Of a stretch of 64,000 nucleotides of DNA, positions 18,349 to 28,430 are shown in pieces; the stretch's first letter is position 1, and the number at the start of each line of letters is the position of its first letter. The translations under genes were made by a program, and so were the position numbers. This DNA is from Xanthomonas rydalmerensis (GTDB taxonomy: Bacteria; Pseudomonadota; Gammaproteobacteria; Xanthomonadales; Xanthomonadaceae): assembly GCF_033170385.1 (NCBI RefSeq), contig NZ_CP126170.1, forward strand, positions 1,822,001 to 1,886,000. Direction: 5' to 3'. The notes below the pieces were generated by a model that saw only the letters and a program-made list of their open reading frames with translations, did not search any database and was not told the DNA's origin.

Positions 18349-21300
18349 TCAGTCGTGTGCATTGGCCAGCCATCGCCTGATTCTGGCCTCGGCCTCGCGG
18401 AAGGAAAAATTCTCCAGCAACTGCTGCAGCTCGGCGGCCTGCGCCGCCGGCAGGACGGGCGCCAGTTGCCGCAGCGTGTGGTCGATGCGGTCCGGATCGT
18501 CGCTGTCCAGCGCCTGCAACACCTGGTACCAGGACGCCTGCAGCGTCGCCGGGTCCACCTTTGCGTCGGATGCTGGCGCAGGTGCCGTCGCGACCGGGAT
18601 GGTATCGGCGAAGCGCAGCACTTCTGCAGCGGTGTCGGCCATCGCTGCGGCCAACGCGGCGATCTCCGCCTCGGCCTGCGTCGGCGCCGTGCCCAACCGC
18701 TCTTCGAGTGCGGCGCTGGCGACGCTCAACGCAGGCAACGCCAGCGATCCGGCCGAACCGCGCAACTTGTGTACCAGCGAGAGGGCGTCGGCCGGCCGCT
18801 GCGCCTCCAGCAGGGTGCGCACGCTCGCCGCCGGATCGGGATACTCCTGCAACAGCTTCAGCAGATAGCGCCGATACGGATCGCGCTCGCCCCACAGCCG
18901 CTGCGCCTGGACGGTATCGAGCAATGCCGGCTCGCTGGCCGGCCATTCGTCCGCCGGCAGCGCGGACGGTGGCGGCGCAAGCGGCAGTAGCGGCAGCGGG
19001 GTCAGGTTCGGCGGCAGGAACCGGCGGATGATCGCGATCAGTTCGTCGACCTGGAACGGTTTGGCGATGAAGCCGTTCATGCCGCTGGACAGCGCCATCT
19101 CTTGTTGCTGGCGGTAGGCGCCGGCGGTGAGGGCGATCACCGGCACGGCGGCCAGGGCCGGATCGGCGCGCAGTTGCCGGGTGGCTTCGTAGCCGTCCAT
19201 GGTCGGCATCTGCACGTCCATCAGCACCACGTGGAAGCGGCCGGGATCGCGGCGTAGCCGCTGCAACGCCTGTGCGCCGTCCTGCGCCAGATCGACCAGT
19301 GCGCCTTCGCCTTCGAGGATGCGCTGCGCGACCTCGCGGTTGATGTCGCTGTCGTCGACCACCAGCAAGCGCGCCCCGGCCAGGCGCACGATGCCGTCGC
19401 CGGTCTGCGGCGCGGGCATCTCGCCGTTGCGGCGCGCCAGCAGCATGGCGATGGTGCGCTGCAGGGCCGAGGCGGTGACCGGCTTGGTCATCACCGCATC
19501 CACGTCGGCGACGCCAGGCTGCTGCTCCTGGATCATGCGCCGCTCGTAGGCGGTGACCATGACGATGATCGGCTGCCGGTCCGGCGCCGATTGCGCGCGG
19601 ATGCGCTGGGCCACGCTCAGCCCGTCCAGGTCCGGCATGCGCCAGTCCAGCAGGATCACGTCGAACTCGGCGCGTTCCGGCGCGGCGGCGGCCAGTGCGG
19701 CGGTGCCGCTGGACACCGCTTCCACCTGCCAGCCGAAGCCGTTGGCGATGTCGGTCAGGCTGCGTCGTACCAGGTCGTGGTCGTCGGCGATCAGCACCCG
19801 CCGCGCCTGCGCCGGTTCGGCATCGGCGGCCGGCGCCGGCGTCACCGCGAACGGAATGACGAAGTAGAAATCGCTGCCCTGGCCGGGTGCGCTCTGGACT
19901 TCCAGTTGCCCGCCCATCAGCTCCACCAGGCGCCGGCTGATGGTCAGGCCCAGGCCGCTGCCGCCGTAGCGGCGGCTGGTGGAGGTATCGGCCTGCAGGA
20001 ACGGCGAGAAGATCAGGCTCTGCTTCTCGCGCGGGATGCCGATACCGGTGTCGCGCACCGAGAACAGTAGCTTGAGCTTGCCGGGTTCGGCACCGGGGAA
20101 GGCGCGGACCGACAACGCCACCTCGCCCTGTTCGGTGAACTTGATGGCGTTGCCCACCAGGTTGATCAGCACCTGGTTCAGGCGCAGCGCATCGCCGCGC
20201 AGCCAGCGGCAGCCCGGCGGCAGTGGCTCGACGATCATCTCCACCGGCTTGGCGCTGGTCGCCGAGGTCATCAGTGCGGCGATGTTCTCCAGCAACTCGT
20301 TGAGATCGAACGGCGCCGATTCCAGGTCGATGCGCCCGGACTCGATCTTGGAGAAGTCGAGGATGTCGTTGATGATCTCCAGCAGGTTGCGCGCGGACAG
20401 CTCGATCTTCTGGATCATGTCCTGCGCCGCCTGCGACAGGGCGCTGTGCCGCAATAGGTACAGCATGCCCAGGATCGCGTTCATCGGCGTGCGGATTTCG
20501 TGGCTCATGTTGGCCAGGAAGTCGCTCTTGGACTGGTTGGCGCTCTCGGCCGCGTCGATGGCCAGCCGCAACTCGCGCTCGCGGCGTTTCTGCTCGGTGA
20601 GATCGACCGCGATGCCGAGGTAGCCGATCACCCGGTCGTCGTCGTCGCGCAGCGTGCTCAGGGTGAGCAGCACCGGGAAGGCATGGCCGTCCTTGCTCAG
20701 GTAAGTCCACTCGCGGGTATCGCTGCGTCCCAGCGTGGACAGCGCCGCCACCGATTCGAACGAGGGCTGCACCGGCATGCCCGATTGCGCCGCCATGCGC
20801 TCGGCGCGCGCGCTCAGTTGTTCCGCGTCCAGGAACAGGCCGGTGGCCTTGCGCCCGATCATTTCGTGCGCGGCGTAGCCGAGCAGGGTTTCGGCGGCAG
20901 GGTTGAACAAGGTGATGACGCCGTCCGGGTCGGTGGCGACGATCGCGTAGCCGGCGTTGGTCAGGATCGCGCGCTGCAGCGCCGAATAGGTGACCAGTTC
21001 GGTGGTGCGTTCGGCCACCTGTTGCTCCAGCGTGGCGTTCAGCTCCAGCACCCTTGCCTGCGCGCGCACTTGCTCGGTGACGTCGTGCAGCAGGTGCGAA
21101 TGCCCGATGATGTCGCCACCGGTCCCGACGATCGGCGAAACGCTGGCCAGCACGCTGACCGTGTGACCGTCGCGATGACGCAGTTCGCGCACTCCGTCCC
21201 CGCTGTCGGCCGGATCGCGGATCCGCGCGCCGAGCAACTGCTGCAGCGGCTGGCCGATGGCCTGCTCCGGGGTGTAGCCGAAGATGCGCGTCGCCGCAGG

Positions 21301-22425
21301 GTTCCAGTGGGTTATCTGGCCCTGCAGGTCTTCGGCAACGATCGCCTCGCTGGTGCCGGCGACCAGGGCTGCCAGTTGGCTCTGCTCGCTCAAGATCAGG
21401 TCGCGGCGGCGCCGGCTGGTCAAGAAGACATAGAGCAGGGAGGCGAGCAGGAGCGCGATGCCCGCGGTCAGCACGCCTGCCAGCAGCGGCGAGGGCTGGT
21501 CGAGCGAGCGCACGAAGCCGGGCGTGGCCTGTGCGCCGAGTCGCCACTGCCGCCCATAGACCTGCACGCTGCGCTCGGCGGCGGGGGCGTCGGCCGCGGG
21601 CGCAGGGGCGGCATCACGATAGAACGGCTGTGTCGGCGTCTGGCTGTCGGCCAGGCTCAGGCGCACGGCGTTGCTGTGATCGTCGGAGGAGGCCAGCACC
21701 TCGGCGATGCTCAATGGCGCGTAGGCCCAGCCGGTGGTGGCCTGCCAGCGTTGTTCCGGGGTCTGCAGCGGCAGGCCTTCGCGGTACAGCGGCAACAGCA
21801 GCAGGAAGCCGCCCTTGCCCTTGCCCGGCGTCTGCACCAGTTGCACCGGCGCGGTGATCGTGGGAACGCCCGAGCGCGCGGCGGCGATCGCTGCCGCGCG
21901 CCGCCTCGGCTCCGACGCGATGTCGAAGCCCTCCGCGGCGTTGTTGGACCGCGTCGGCTGGATGTAGACGATGACGAAGCGGTCGCCGGTGTGCGGAGCC
22001 AGTTCGCCGATCCGCAGCGACGGCGCGCCGTCGGCATGCACCTGCTGCAGGAATGCGGCCTCGTCGGCACGCGCCACCCGTTGCACGTAGCCGAAACCGC
22101 GCACGCCGGGAAACTCCCGCAGGTAGTCGCGCGAAGCGCTGTAGCGGGCGAAGCGATCGCGCGAGATGCGCTCGCCGCCGGCCGCGATCACCGCGCCGCG
22201 CGCGCCGCGCAGGCCATGCTCGTACACGTCCAGGCGTTGCCGCAGATCGCTGGTCACATGCGTGACCAGTTGCTGGAACCGCGCCTGCGCCTGGGCGCGG
22301 TTGCGTTGTTGCACGCCGTGCGCGATCAGCAGCGCGGCAAGCAACCCGATGGCCAGCACGGCCAGGGCGGCGAGCCGCGCCGGTCGCGCAGGACCGGCGA
22401 CGGGTGTCCAGCGTTTTTTCGACAT
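18349..22425 (-). CDS. pcrK: CHASE-domain hybrid histidine kinase (PcrK-like)
   Basis: A 1358-residue membrane sensor. Membrane segment at about 17-37; periplasmic CHASE domain at about 70-290 ([13 protein letters not shown] near 105 is typical); second membrane segment at about 313-336; two PAS domains (about 350-455 and 480-610); HisKA with His642 in HEIRTPMN; ATPase domain ending near 860; REC1 with Asp927; REC2 with Asp1070; HPt with His1219 in [11 protein letters not shown] complete phosphorelay leads to the HD-GYP regulator gene 22 bases downstream. The ATG at 22425 has AAGGAAGGGGAG just before it. CHASE domains bind cytokinin-like ligands; X. campestris PcrK is the obvious comparison. 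Confidence 0.92.
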   Translation of the reverse strand: MSKKRWTPVAGPARPARLAALAVLAIGLLAALLIAHGVQQRNRAQAQARFQQLVTHVTSDLRQRLDVYEHGLRGARGAVIAAGGERISRDRFARYSASRDYLREFPGVRGFGYVQRVARADEAAFLQQVHADGAPSLRIGELAPHTGDRFVIVYIQPTRSNNAAEGFDIASEPRRRAAAIAAARSGVPTITAPVQLVQTPGKGKGGFLLLLPLYREGLPLQTPEQRWQATTGWAYAPLSIAEVLASSDDHSNAVRLSLADSQTPTQPFYRDAAPAPAADAPAAERSVQVYGRQWRLGAQATPGFVRSLDQPSPLLAGVLTAGIALLLASLLYVFLTSRRRRDLILSEQSQLAALVAGTSEAIVAEDLQGQITHWNPAATRIFGYTPEQAIGQPLQQLLGARIRDPADSGDGVRELRHRDGHTVSVLASVSPIVGTGGDIIGHSHLLHDVTEQVRAQARVLELNATLEQQVAERTTELVTYSALQRAILTNAGYAIVATDPDGVITLFNPAAETLLGYAAHEMIGRKATGLFLDAEQLSARAERMAAQSGMPVQPSFESVAALSTLGRSDTREWTYLSKDGHAFPVLLTLSTLRDDDDRVIGYLGIAVDLTEQKRRERELRLAIDAAESANQSKSDFLANMSHEIRTPMNAILGMLYLLRHSALSQAAQDMIQKIELSARNLLEIINDILDFSKIESGRIDLESAPFDLNELLENIAALMTSATSAKPVEMIVEPLPPGCRWLRGDALRLNQVLINLVGNAIKFTEQGEVALSVRAFPGAEPGKLKLLFSVRDTGIGIPREKQSLIFSPFLQADTSTSRRYGGSGLGLTISRRLVELMGGQLEVQSAPGQGSDFYFVIPFAVTPAPAADAEPAQARRVLIADDHDLVRRSLTDIANGFGWQVEAVSSGTAALAAAAPERAEFDVILLDWRMPDLDGLSVAQRIRAQSAPDRQPIIVMVTAYERRMIQEQQPGVADVDAVMTKPVTASALQRTIAMLLARRNGEMPAPQTGDGIVRLAGARLLVVDDSDINREVAQRILEGEGALVDLAQDGAQALQRLRRDPGRFHVVLMDVQMPTMDGYEATRQLRADPALAAVPVIALTAGAYRQQQEMALSSGMNGFIAKPFQVDELIAIIRRFLPPNLTPLPLLPLAPPPSALPADEWPASEPALLDTVQAQRLWGERDPYRRYLLKLLQEYPDPAASVRTLLEAQRPADALSLVHKLRGSAGSLALPALSVASAALEERLGTAPTQAEAEIAALAAAMADTAAEVLRFADTIPVATAPAPASDAKVDPATLQASWYQVLQALDSDDPDRIDHTLRQLAPVLPAAQAAELQQLLENFSFREAEARIRRWLANAHD

Positions 22426-22723
22426 GCTCCCCTTCCTTTGGCGAACGCGCATTCGGCACGCGCATCGGCTTTCCCCCGACCGATTGCGGAATGGCGTTCA
22501 CAGTGGTGGCGAACGTTCCGCGGGCCGTGCCCCAACGCTAGCGCGGGTGCTGCGGTCACGCCAGCCCTGGCGACGAAAGAGCCTCGGCGTGTCTACACCT
22601 TGCTGCGTGGATGGCACGGTGTGTCGCGGGCGAGCGGTCCGCGGCACGCTGTGTCTGCCTCGCATCGCGTGTCGGCGCGTGGTCGACCGCGCAAGCGTGG
22701 CATTGCATCCTCGCCATCCACGC

Positions 22724-24025
22724 TCAGCCAAGCAATGTGACGGCAGCGTGCAGCGCCAGGCCGATCAGCCCGCCGACCAGGGTGCCGTTGAAGCGGATGT
22801 ACTGCAGGTCGCGGCCCACGCTCAGTTCCAGTTGCTCGACCAGGTGGCGTTCGTCCCAACCCTTCACGGTCTGTGCGATGTGCTCGGTGACGCCGCTGCG
22901 CAGGCGCTGGGTCAGCCGCTCGGCGCCGCCGAGCAGATGCTGGTTGAGCGCTTCGCGCAGGGCCGGATCCTGCGCCAGCGACTGGCCGAGCGCACCGAGG
23001 GCGCGCTGCAGGTGCTGCACCAGCGCGCCATCCTGACGCGACAGGTCCTCGCGCAGCGCGCTGTGGATCTGGTCCCACAGACCCTGCACGTACTCCTGCA
23101 CGCCGGGGTGTTCGATCAGCCGCTGCTTCATCGCCTGCACCTTGGCGGCGGTGGCCGGGTCGCCACGCAGTTGCTGCACATAGCCGCCCAGCCAGCGCTC
23201 GTAGTCCTGGCGCAGCGGATGCTGCGGCTGCGACAGCACGTCCTGCAGTTCCTCCAGCAGCGCGTGCGCCAGGCGCTCGGCGAGGGTGTCGGCGATGCCC
23301 TCGACCGGCTTCACCCATTCCACGGTGCCCACCAGCTTGGGCCACTCGCGACGCGCGTACTTGACGATCATCGCCGACACCCGCTGCTTGACCGCGGCAT
23401 CGTCCAGGTGCCGGCCGAGCCGGGTCAGCGCTTCGTCCAGCAGCGCCTGGTGGCGGCCATCGGCGGTCAGCAGGCCGAGCAGCTCGCCGGCGGTGGCGGC
23501 CGCATCCCAGTCGCGCAGTCGCGCCACCACGAAGCCATGGATGCGGCGCCGCACCGCGGCCTCGTCCAGCAGGTCCAACGCCTGCAGCGCCCAGCCGCGG
23601 GCGAGATCGGCCAGCCGTGCCGACTGCGCCGGTTCGGCCAGCCACTGGCCCAGCCGCGCCGCGGGATCGAAGGCGTTGAGCTTGGCCAGCAGCGCGCCCG
23701 GTTCCAGGAACTGGTCGCGCACGAACACCGCCAGGCTGTCGGCGATGCGCGCCTTGCTGTGCGGGATGATCGCGGTGTGCGGAATCGGCAGGCCCAGCGG
23801 ATGCCGGAACAGCGCCACCACCGCGAACCAGTCGGCCAGCGCGCCGACCGTGGCCGCTTCGCAGAACGCGCCGACCCAGGCCCACACGCCGTGCAGGCCC
23901 ATGGCATGGCTGAGCAGGAAGCCGCCGAGCATCGCCAGCAGCAACAGCGCGGCCAGCAGTTTCATCCGCCGCAGCTGCGCGCGGCGCGGATCGGGGGGCA
24001 GGGTGAGGTTGGGAGACGCGCTCAT
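22724..24025 (-). CDS. DUF445 family membrane protein
   Basis: A 433-residue inner-membrane protein of the DUF445/YjiN-like family, function unknown. One hydrophobic segment lies at about 22-42, followed by the family-typical EAATVGALADWFAVVALFRHP (about 57-77) and HTAIIPHSKARIADSL. A long, mostly helical soluble region with repeated LxxLL-like heptads fills the middle, and a C-terminal membrane segment ends GLIGLALHAAVTLLG. The start at 24025 is chosen because homology begins after the short N-terminal tail. The frame is open upstream with a nonspecific sequence. It is probably monocistronic. Confidence 0.88.
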   Translation of the reverse strand: MSASPNLTLPPDPRRAQLRRMKLLAALLLLAMLGGFLLSHAMGLHGVWAWVGAFCEAATVGALADWFAVVALFRHPLGLPIPHTAIIPHSKARIADSLAVFVRDQFLEPGALLAKLNAFDPAARLGQWLAEPAQSARLADLARGWALQALDLLDEAAVRRRIHGFVVARLRDWDAAATAGELLGLLTADGRHQALLDEALTRLGRHLDDAAVKQRVSAMIVKYARREWPKLVGTVEWVKPVEGIADTLAERLAHALLEELQDVLSQPQHPLRQDYERWLGGYVQQLRGDPATAAKVQAMKQRLIEHPGVQEYVQGLWDQIHSALREDLSRQDGALVQHLQRALGALGQSLAQDPALREALNQHLLGGAERLTQRLRSGVTEHIAQTVKGWDERHLVEQLELSVGRDLQYIRFNGTLVGGLIGLALHAAVTLLG

Positions 24026-24116
24026 GCGGGCGAGTCTACGCAGTGCGCGGTGAGCGCGGCTGCATGGCCGCGACAACCCCGGCGGTAGACCGGGGCGCCG
24101 ACGGCCTGCGTGTGGA

Positions 24117-24962
24117 TCAGTCCGGCAACTGCGCGCGCAGCGCCGCCACTTCCTCGCGCAGCGCCTGGTTCTCGGCTTCGAGATCGGCCACGCGCTGGCG
24201 CAGCGCCAGCGTCGCGTCGCCATCGGCATCCGCTGCCGGGACGGGGGCCGTGTCATCGGACGTGGCCGGCGGCGCCTGCTTCGGCTTGCGCTTGGACTCG
24301 CGGGCGCGCTTGGCGGCCTGCTTCAGTTCGTCCTTGCCGGCCATGGCCGCGGCGCGCTGCTCCTCCTCGGGCAGGCTGGCCACCGCCGCGGCGGCATTGA
24401 TCGAGATCGCGCCGGACTTGACCGCTTCCACCACCTCGGCGGCGGCCTGCTTCTGGATCTTCTCGATCTGCACCACCTGGCTGTTGCTGAGCCGCGCCAC
24501 GCGCGCCAGCTCGGCGCGGCTCAGCGGCGCCGGCGCGTCGGCCCAAGGCGGCGTGTCGGCATCGTTCGCGGCGTCAGTGGTGACATCCTGGTCGGCGGCG
24601 TCGGCAGCCGGTGTGTCCGCGGCGGCCGCAGCGGCGCGTCGCTCGGCGAGGATCTCGCGCTTGCGCAGCGCCAGCACGCCGCGCTGGAAATCGGAGACGC
24701 TGCGCCGGCCCAGGTGCTGGTCGATCATCCACAGGTGCACGTCCTGCAGCGACTGGAAGCGGGTGTTCTGCACGGTCTGGAACGGCAGGCCGTGCTTCTG
24801 GCAGATGCCGTAGCGGTTGTGTCCGTCGACCAGGATGTCGCCCCACAGCACCAGCGCATCGCGGCAGCCCTCGGCCAGCAGGCTGCGTTCCAGGGCGGCG
24901 TACTCGTCGGCGGTCAGCGGATCGATGTAGGCCTTGAGGTCTTCTTTGACAACGATGTTCAT
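24117..24962 (-). CDS. ParB N-terminal-domain protein (plasmid partition-like)
   Basis: A 281-residue ParB-like protein. Residues about 1-95 resemble the ParB/sulfiredoxin nucleotide-binding fold (ALVLWGDILVDGHNRYGIC, where DGHNRY corresponds to the ParB DGxxR motif). A helical segment near 150-200 (LSRAELARVARLSNSQVVQIEKI) could be a helix-turn-helix, and the C-terminus is a short leucine zipper (LRQRVADLEAENQALREEVA). There is no parA next to it. Similar chromosomal genes are labelled partition-related in xanthomonads; the true role is unknown. The ATG at 24962 is preferred because residues further upstream come from a family B repeat. Confidence 0.82.
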   Translation of the reverse strand: MNIVVKEDLKAYIDPLTADEYAALERSLLAEGCRDALVLWGDILVDGHNRYGICQKHGLPFQTVQNTRFQSLQDVHLWMIDQHLGRRSVSDFQRGVLALRKREILAERRAAAAAADTPAADAADQDVTTDAANDADTPPWADAPAPLSRAELARVARLSNSQVVQIEKIQKQAAAEVVEAVKSGAISINAAAAVASLPEEEQRAAAMAGKDELKQAAKRARESKRKPKQAPPATSDDTAPVPAADADGDATLALRQRVADLEAENQALREEVAALRAQLPD

Positions 24963-25008
24963 CAACGGGGCGGCACGGTGTGGCAGTGGGGGCGGCATTG
25001 TAGAGGGC

Positions 25009-25095
25009 CGGGATTGGGGATTGGCGGATTCGGGATTCGCAAATGCGCGAATCTGCGTGCTGTTGCCAATCCCCAACCCCCAATCCCCAATGCCC
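25009..25095. repeat. Family B inverted repeat
   Basis: GGGATTGGGGATTGGCGG at the left and a complementary run CCAATCCCCAACCCCC at the right face each other around a short palindrome near GCAAATGCGCGAATC. It lies between the EthD and ParB-like genes, just upstream of the latter. Confidence 0.8.
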
Positions 25096-25118
25096 AATCT
25101 CGGCTCGCGCCGCGAGCC

Positions 25119-25433
25119 TCACCCCACCACCACCTCGCTGATCTGCATCACCGGCGTCAGGTCGGTGTAGTTGGCGATGTCGGCCAGGATCTCCTCCGCG
25201 TGCGGGCCGAAGCCGGCCTGGAACGCCTCCACCGAATCGCTGAAGATATGGCACATGCCGACATAGGTCGGATCGCTGCCGGGGGTGCCGCCGGACAGGC
25301 CCTTGTCGACCGTGTAGCCGCGGCAGGCCGCGCCCATGCGCGCCTGCACCAGCGGCATGTGCGTGTCGCGGTAGTAGGCATGGTCGAAGCGGGCGCCTGG
25401 CGTGTACGGGTACATCACGCTGACCTTGATCAT
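25119..25433 (-). CDS. EthD family protein
   Basis: A 104-residue dimeric alpha-beta-barrel-type protein of the EthD family, beginning MIKVSVMYPYTPGARFDHAYY with HMPLV near residues 25-29, both typical of EthD. Members accompany diverse catabolic genes. Function here is unknown and no catabolic partner is adjacent. AGGAG lies about eight bases before the ATG at 25433. It stands alone between repeat-rich spacers. Confidence 0.88.
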   Translation of the reverse strand: MIKVSVMYPYTPGARFDHAYYRDTHMPLVQARMGAACRGYTVDKGLSGGTPGSDPTYVGMCHIFSDSVEAFQAGFGPHAEEILADIANYTDLTPVMQISEVVVG

Positions 25434-25529
25434 GGAGCGTCTCCTGTGGCGGCGGTAGCCCCCGGCCGGATGCCGGGGTGGCGCAAGGCTACACCCGGCT
25501 CCGGCTGCATGTGTTGCGATGCGGCGGGC

Positions 25530-25661
25530 GTTGGGCCGGGAATGGGGAATGGCGAATGGCAACAGCAAGAGCAAGAGCAAGCGATGCGGCTGACTGATTG
25601 CCAAATGCGCGCGCTGCGGTGCTTTTTCGATTCCCTATTTCTGATTCTCCATTCCCGGCCT
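25530..25661. repeat. Family B inverted repeat with GCAAGA microsatellite
   Basis: Arms GGCCGGGAATGGGGAATGG and a complementary run ending CCATTCCCGGCC bracket about 70 bases that include a short AACAGCAAGAGCAAGAGC tract. It sits downstream of alanine dehydrogenase and could fold as a hairpin at its transcript end. Confidence 0.75.
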
Positions 25662-25673
25662 CACAGGCAACCG

Positions 25674-26786
25674 TCAGCCCAGCGCGTCCAGCGGCCGCAC
25701 GAAGTCCTGGCCCAGCGCCTGCGCCACCGCACGGTGGGTGAGTTTGCCGGCGTGCACGTTGAGGCCGTTGCGCAGGTCCTGGTCGTCGCGCAGCGCCTGC
25801 AGGCCGTGTTCGGCCAGCAGCAGCACGAACGGCAGGGTGGCGTTGGTCAGGGCGAAGGTGGAGGTGCGGGCCACGCCGCCGGGCATGTTGGCCACGCAGT
25901 AATGGACGATGCCGTCGACCTCGTAGGTCGGCTGCTGATGCGTGGTCGCGTGGCTGGTCTCGAAGCAGCCGCCCTGGTCGATGGCCACGTCCACCAGCAC
26001 CGAGCCGGGCCGCAGCAGCGCCAATTGTTCGCGCGACACCAACTTGGGCGCGGCCGCGCCGGGGATCAGCACCGCGCCGATCACCAGGTCGGTGTGCGGC
26101 AGGCACTGCTCGATCGCATCGCGGGTGGAGTACAGCGTGGTCAGCTGCTGGCCGTAGAGTTCGTCCAGGTACTTGAGCCGCTCCAGCGAGCGATCCAGCA
26201 CGGTCACGCGCGCGTGCAGGCCCATCGCCATGCGTGCGGCGTTGATGCCGACTACGCCGCCCCCGATCACCAGCACCTGCGCCGGCGCGACCCCGGGCAC
26301 GCCGCCGAGCAGCACGCCGGAGCCGCCCTGCGCCTTCTCCAGCGCATGCGCGCCGGCCTGGATCGCCATGCGCCCGGCGACCTCGCTCATCGGCGCCAGC
26401 AACGGCAGGCCGCCGTGGCCGTCGGTGACGGTCTCGTAGGCGATGGCGGTGCAGCCGGAGCGCTGCAGTGCCGCGGCCTGCTGCGGATCCGGCGCCAAGT
26501 GCAGATAGGTGAACAGCAATTGCCCGGGGCGCAGCAGCGCGCATTCCTCGGGCTGCGGTTCCTTGACCTTGACGATCATCTCGGCCTGCGCGAACACGCT
26601 GGCCGCATCCTCGGCGATGCGCGCGCCGGCGCGTTCGTAGTCGGCATCGGTCAGGCCGATGGCCTGGCCGCCGCCGCGCTGCACCAGCACCTGATGGCCG
26701 TGCAGCACCAGCTCGCGGACCCCGGACGGGGTCAGCCCGATCCGGTACTCGTGGTTCTTGATCTCTTTCGGAACGCCGACCAGCAT
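25674..26786 (-). CDS. ald: Alanine dehydrogenase
   Basis: NAD-dependent oxidative deamination of L-alanine to pyruvate and ammonia. The 370-residue product begins [20 protein letters not shown], diagnostic of the family. The catalytic Lys75 and His96 are in place, and the NAD-binding loop is [12 protein letters not shown] near 172-183. It lies 67 bases downstream of a pyruvate-dependent transaminase and is probably in the same transcript. There it would regenerate pyruvate from the alanine the transaminase makes (inference from pathway logic). Confidence 0.96.
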   Translation of the reverse strand: MLVGVPKEIKNHEYRIGLTPSGVRELVLHGHQVLVQRGGGQAIGLTDADYERAGARIAEDAASVFAQAEMIVKVKEPQPEECALLRPGQLLFTYLHLAPDPQQAAALQRSGCTAIAYETVTDGHGGLPLLAPMSEVAGRMAIQAGAHALEKAQGGSGVLLGGVPGVAPAQVLVIGGGVVGINAARMAMGLHARVTVLDRSLERLKYLDELYGQQLTTLYSTRDAIEQCLPHTDLVIGAVLIPGAAAPKLVSREQLALLRPGSVLVDVAIDQGGCFETSHATTHQQPTYEVDGIVHYCVANMPGGVARTSTFALTNATLPFVLLLAEHGLQALRDDQDLRNGLNVHAGKLTHRAVAQALGQDFVRPLDALG

Positions 26787-26853
26787 GAGCGGTTCTCCAG
26801 GCAGACGCGGCGCGTGGGGAGCGCAGGCGGTGGGTTGGTGGGTGAGGGTGGGG

Positions 26854-28230
26854 TCAGGGCGTGCTGCGGATCATGTCCGCCAGCACCGCGAACATGCGCT
26901 CGATGTGGGTAGGCTCGACGATCAGCGGCGGCGACAGTGCGATGGTGTCGCCGGTGACGCGGATCAGCAGGTCGCCCTCGTGGAAGCAGCGCTCGAAGAT
27001 CTCGTAGGCGCGCGCCCCGGGCGCGCCCTTGCGCGGCGCCAGTTCGATCGCGCCGATCAGGCCGAAGTTGCGGATGTCGATGACGTGCGGCAGATCGCGC
27101 AGCGCGTGGATCGCTTCCTCCCACACCGGGCCCAGTTCGATCGCCTTGTCGAACAGTTGCTCCTCGGCATAGGTGTCCAGCGTCGCCAGCGCCGCGGCGC
27201 AGGCCAGCGGATGGCCGGAGTAGGTGTAGCCGTGGAACAGGTCGATGGCGTTGGCCGGGCCGTGCGCGAACGCTTCGTGGATGGCGTGGGACACGAACAC
27301 CGCGCCCATCGGCACGCAGCCGTTGGTCAGCCCCTTGGCGGTGGTGATCATGTCCGGGGTCACCCCGAAGCGCTGCGCTGCGAAGGCGTGGCCGACGCGG
27401 CCGTAGCCGGTGATGACCTCGTCGAAGATCAGCACGATGCCGTGCTTGTCGCACAGTTCGCGGATGCGTTGCAGGTAGCCGTGCGGCGGCAGCACCACGC
27501 CGGCCGAGCCGGAGATCGGCTCGATGATCACCGCGGCGATGGTGGATGCATCGTGCAGCGTCACCAGCCGCTCCAGGTCCTCGGCCAGTTCCGCGCCATG
27601 CGTCGGCAGACCGCGCGAGAATGCGTTGCGCTCCAGATCGAGCGTGTGTCGCAGATGGTCCACGCCGGGCAGCAGCGGACCGAACGCCTTGCGATTGTTC
27701 GGCAGGCCACCCACCGAGATGCCGCCGAAGCCGACCCCGTGGTAGCCCTTCTCGCGGCCGATGAAGCGGGTGCGCTGGCCCTCGCCACGGGCGCGGTGGT
27801 AGGCCAGTGCGATCTTCAGCGCGGTGTCCACCGACTCGGAGCCGGAGTTGGTGTAGAACACGTGGTCCAGGCCCGGTGGCGACAGTTCCACCAGTCGTTC
27901 GGCGAGCACGAACGGCAACGGCGAACCCATCTGGAAGGTGGGGGCGAAATCCAGCGTGGCGACCTGCCGCGCCACCGCCTCGACGATGCGCGGCCGCGCG
28001 TGACCGGCGTTGCAGCACCACAGCCCGGCGGTGCCGTCGAGGATCTGGCGCCCGTCCACGCTGCGGTAGTGCATGCCCTCGGCCGAGGCCAGCAGCCGCG
28101 GCCGTGCCTTGAACTGGCGGTTGGCGGTGAACGGCATCCAGAACGCCTCCAGCGTGTCCGGCTCGCGGGTGGCCTGCGCGGCGTAGTGGTCGGACAGCGC
28201 CTGGGGCGAGAGGGGCGGCTGAGGGCGCAT
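26854..28230 (-). CDS. Class III omega-aminotransferase (beta-alanine/polyamine:pyruvate type)
   Basis: A 458-residue PLP enzyme. Lys299 in TTAKGLTNG is the PLP lysine, DEVITGYGR holds the cofactor-binding Asp, and YTNSGSESVDTALK is the phosphate-binding region. The sequence DTLEAFWMPFTANRQFK near the N-terminus is typical of beta-alanine:pyruvate transaminases. Likely amino donors are beta-alanine or a diamine, with pyruvate as acceptor. The ATG at 28230 is preceded by GGAG at six bases; the longer GTG form (28242) contains that site. It is divergent from a cupin repressor gene, with a shared operator motif at 28261-28269. Confidence 0.92.
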   Translation of the reverse strand: MRPQPPLSPQALSDHYAAQATREPDTLEAFWMPFTANRQFKARPRLLASAEGMHYRSVDGRQILDGTAGLWCCNAGHARPRIVEAVARQVATLDFAPTFQMGSPLPFVLAERLVELSPPGLDHVFYTNSGSESVDTALKIALAYHRARGEGQRTRFIGREKGYHGVGFGGISVGGLPNNRKAFGPLLPGVDHLRHTLDLERNAFSRGLPTHGAELAEDLERLVTLHDASTIAAVIIEPISGSAGVVLPPHGYLQRIRELCDKHGIVLIFDEVITGYGRVGHAFAAQRFGVTPDMITTAKGLTNGCVPMGAVFVSHAIHEAFAHGPANAIDLFHGYTYSGHPLACAAALATLDTYAEEQLFDKAIELGPVWEEAIHALRDLPHVIDIRNFGLIGAIELAPRKGAPGARAYEIFERCFHEGDLLIRVTGDTIALSPPLIVEPTHIERMFAVLADMIRSTP

Positions 28231-28250
28231 CGCAGGCTCCACGCGAGGGA

Positions 28251-28269
28251 TGTTGAAAAAACTTTACAC
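28251..28269 (-). promoter_or_regulatory. Putative operator (GTGTAAAGT) before the transaminase gene
   Basis: On the minus strand this reads GTGTAAAGTTTTTTCAACA, just ahead of the transaminase start. The same GTGTAAAGT plus CAACA pattern recurs on the plus strand at 28386-28405 before the repressor gene, with one extra spacer base. Facing copies between divergent genes suggest binding sites for the adjacent cupin repressor (inference). Confidence 0.5.
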
Positions 28270-28385
28270 CATGCCGGCGCGCCCGGTGTGACTCGGCGTG
28301 TCGCCGTTCGCGCGATTGCTGCAGGCGTTTCCCGGTTGCGCCGCAACACGGGCGCGGCGCGCGAAATTGACCGCCTGGGACGGCT

Positions 28386-28405
28386 GTGTAAAGTATCCGG
28401 CAACA
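28386..28405 (+). promoter_or_regulatory. Putative operator (GTGTAAAGT) before the cupin repressor gene
   Basis: GTGTAAAGTATCCGGCAACA lies 45 bases before the repressor ATG and mirrors the site at 28251-28269. Autoregulation of the repressor and coordinate control of both transcripts would follow if it is bound. Confidence 0.5.
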
Positions 28406-28430
28406 CCGCCACTGGCGATTCCCATTCGCG

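Noticed and set aside
18323..21547. A 1074-codon minus-strand frame within the hybrid kinase gene
   Set aside because: It overlaps the kinase in another frame and is Arg/Ala/Gly low-complexity; the kinase frame carries all expected motifs.
24963..25097. Longer start for the ParB-like protein
   Set aside because: The added residues are translation of a family B repeat; the ParB-fold homology starts at the ATG at 24962.
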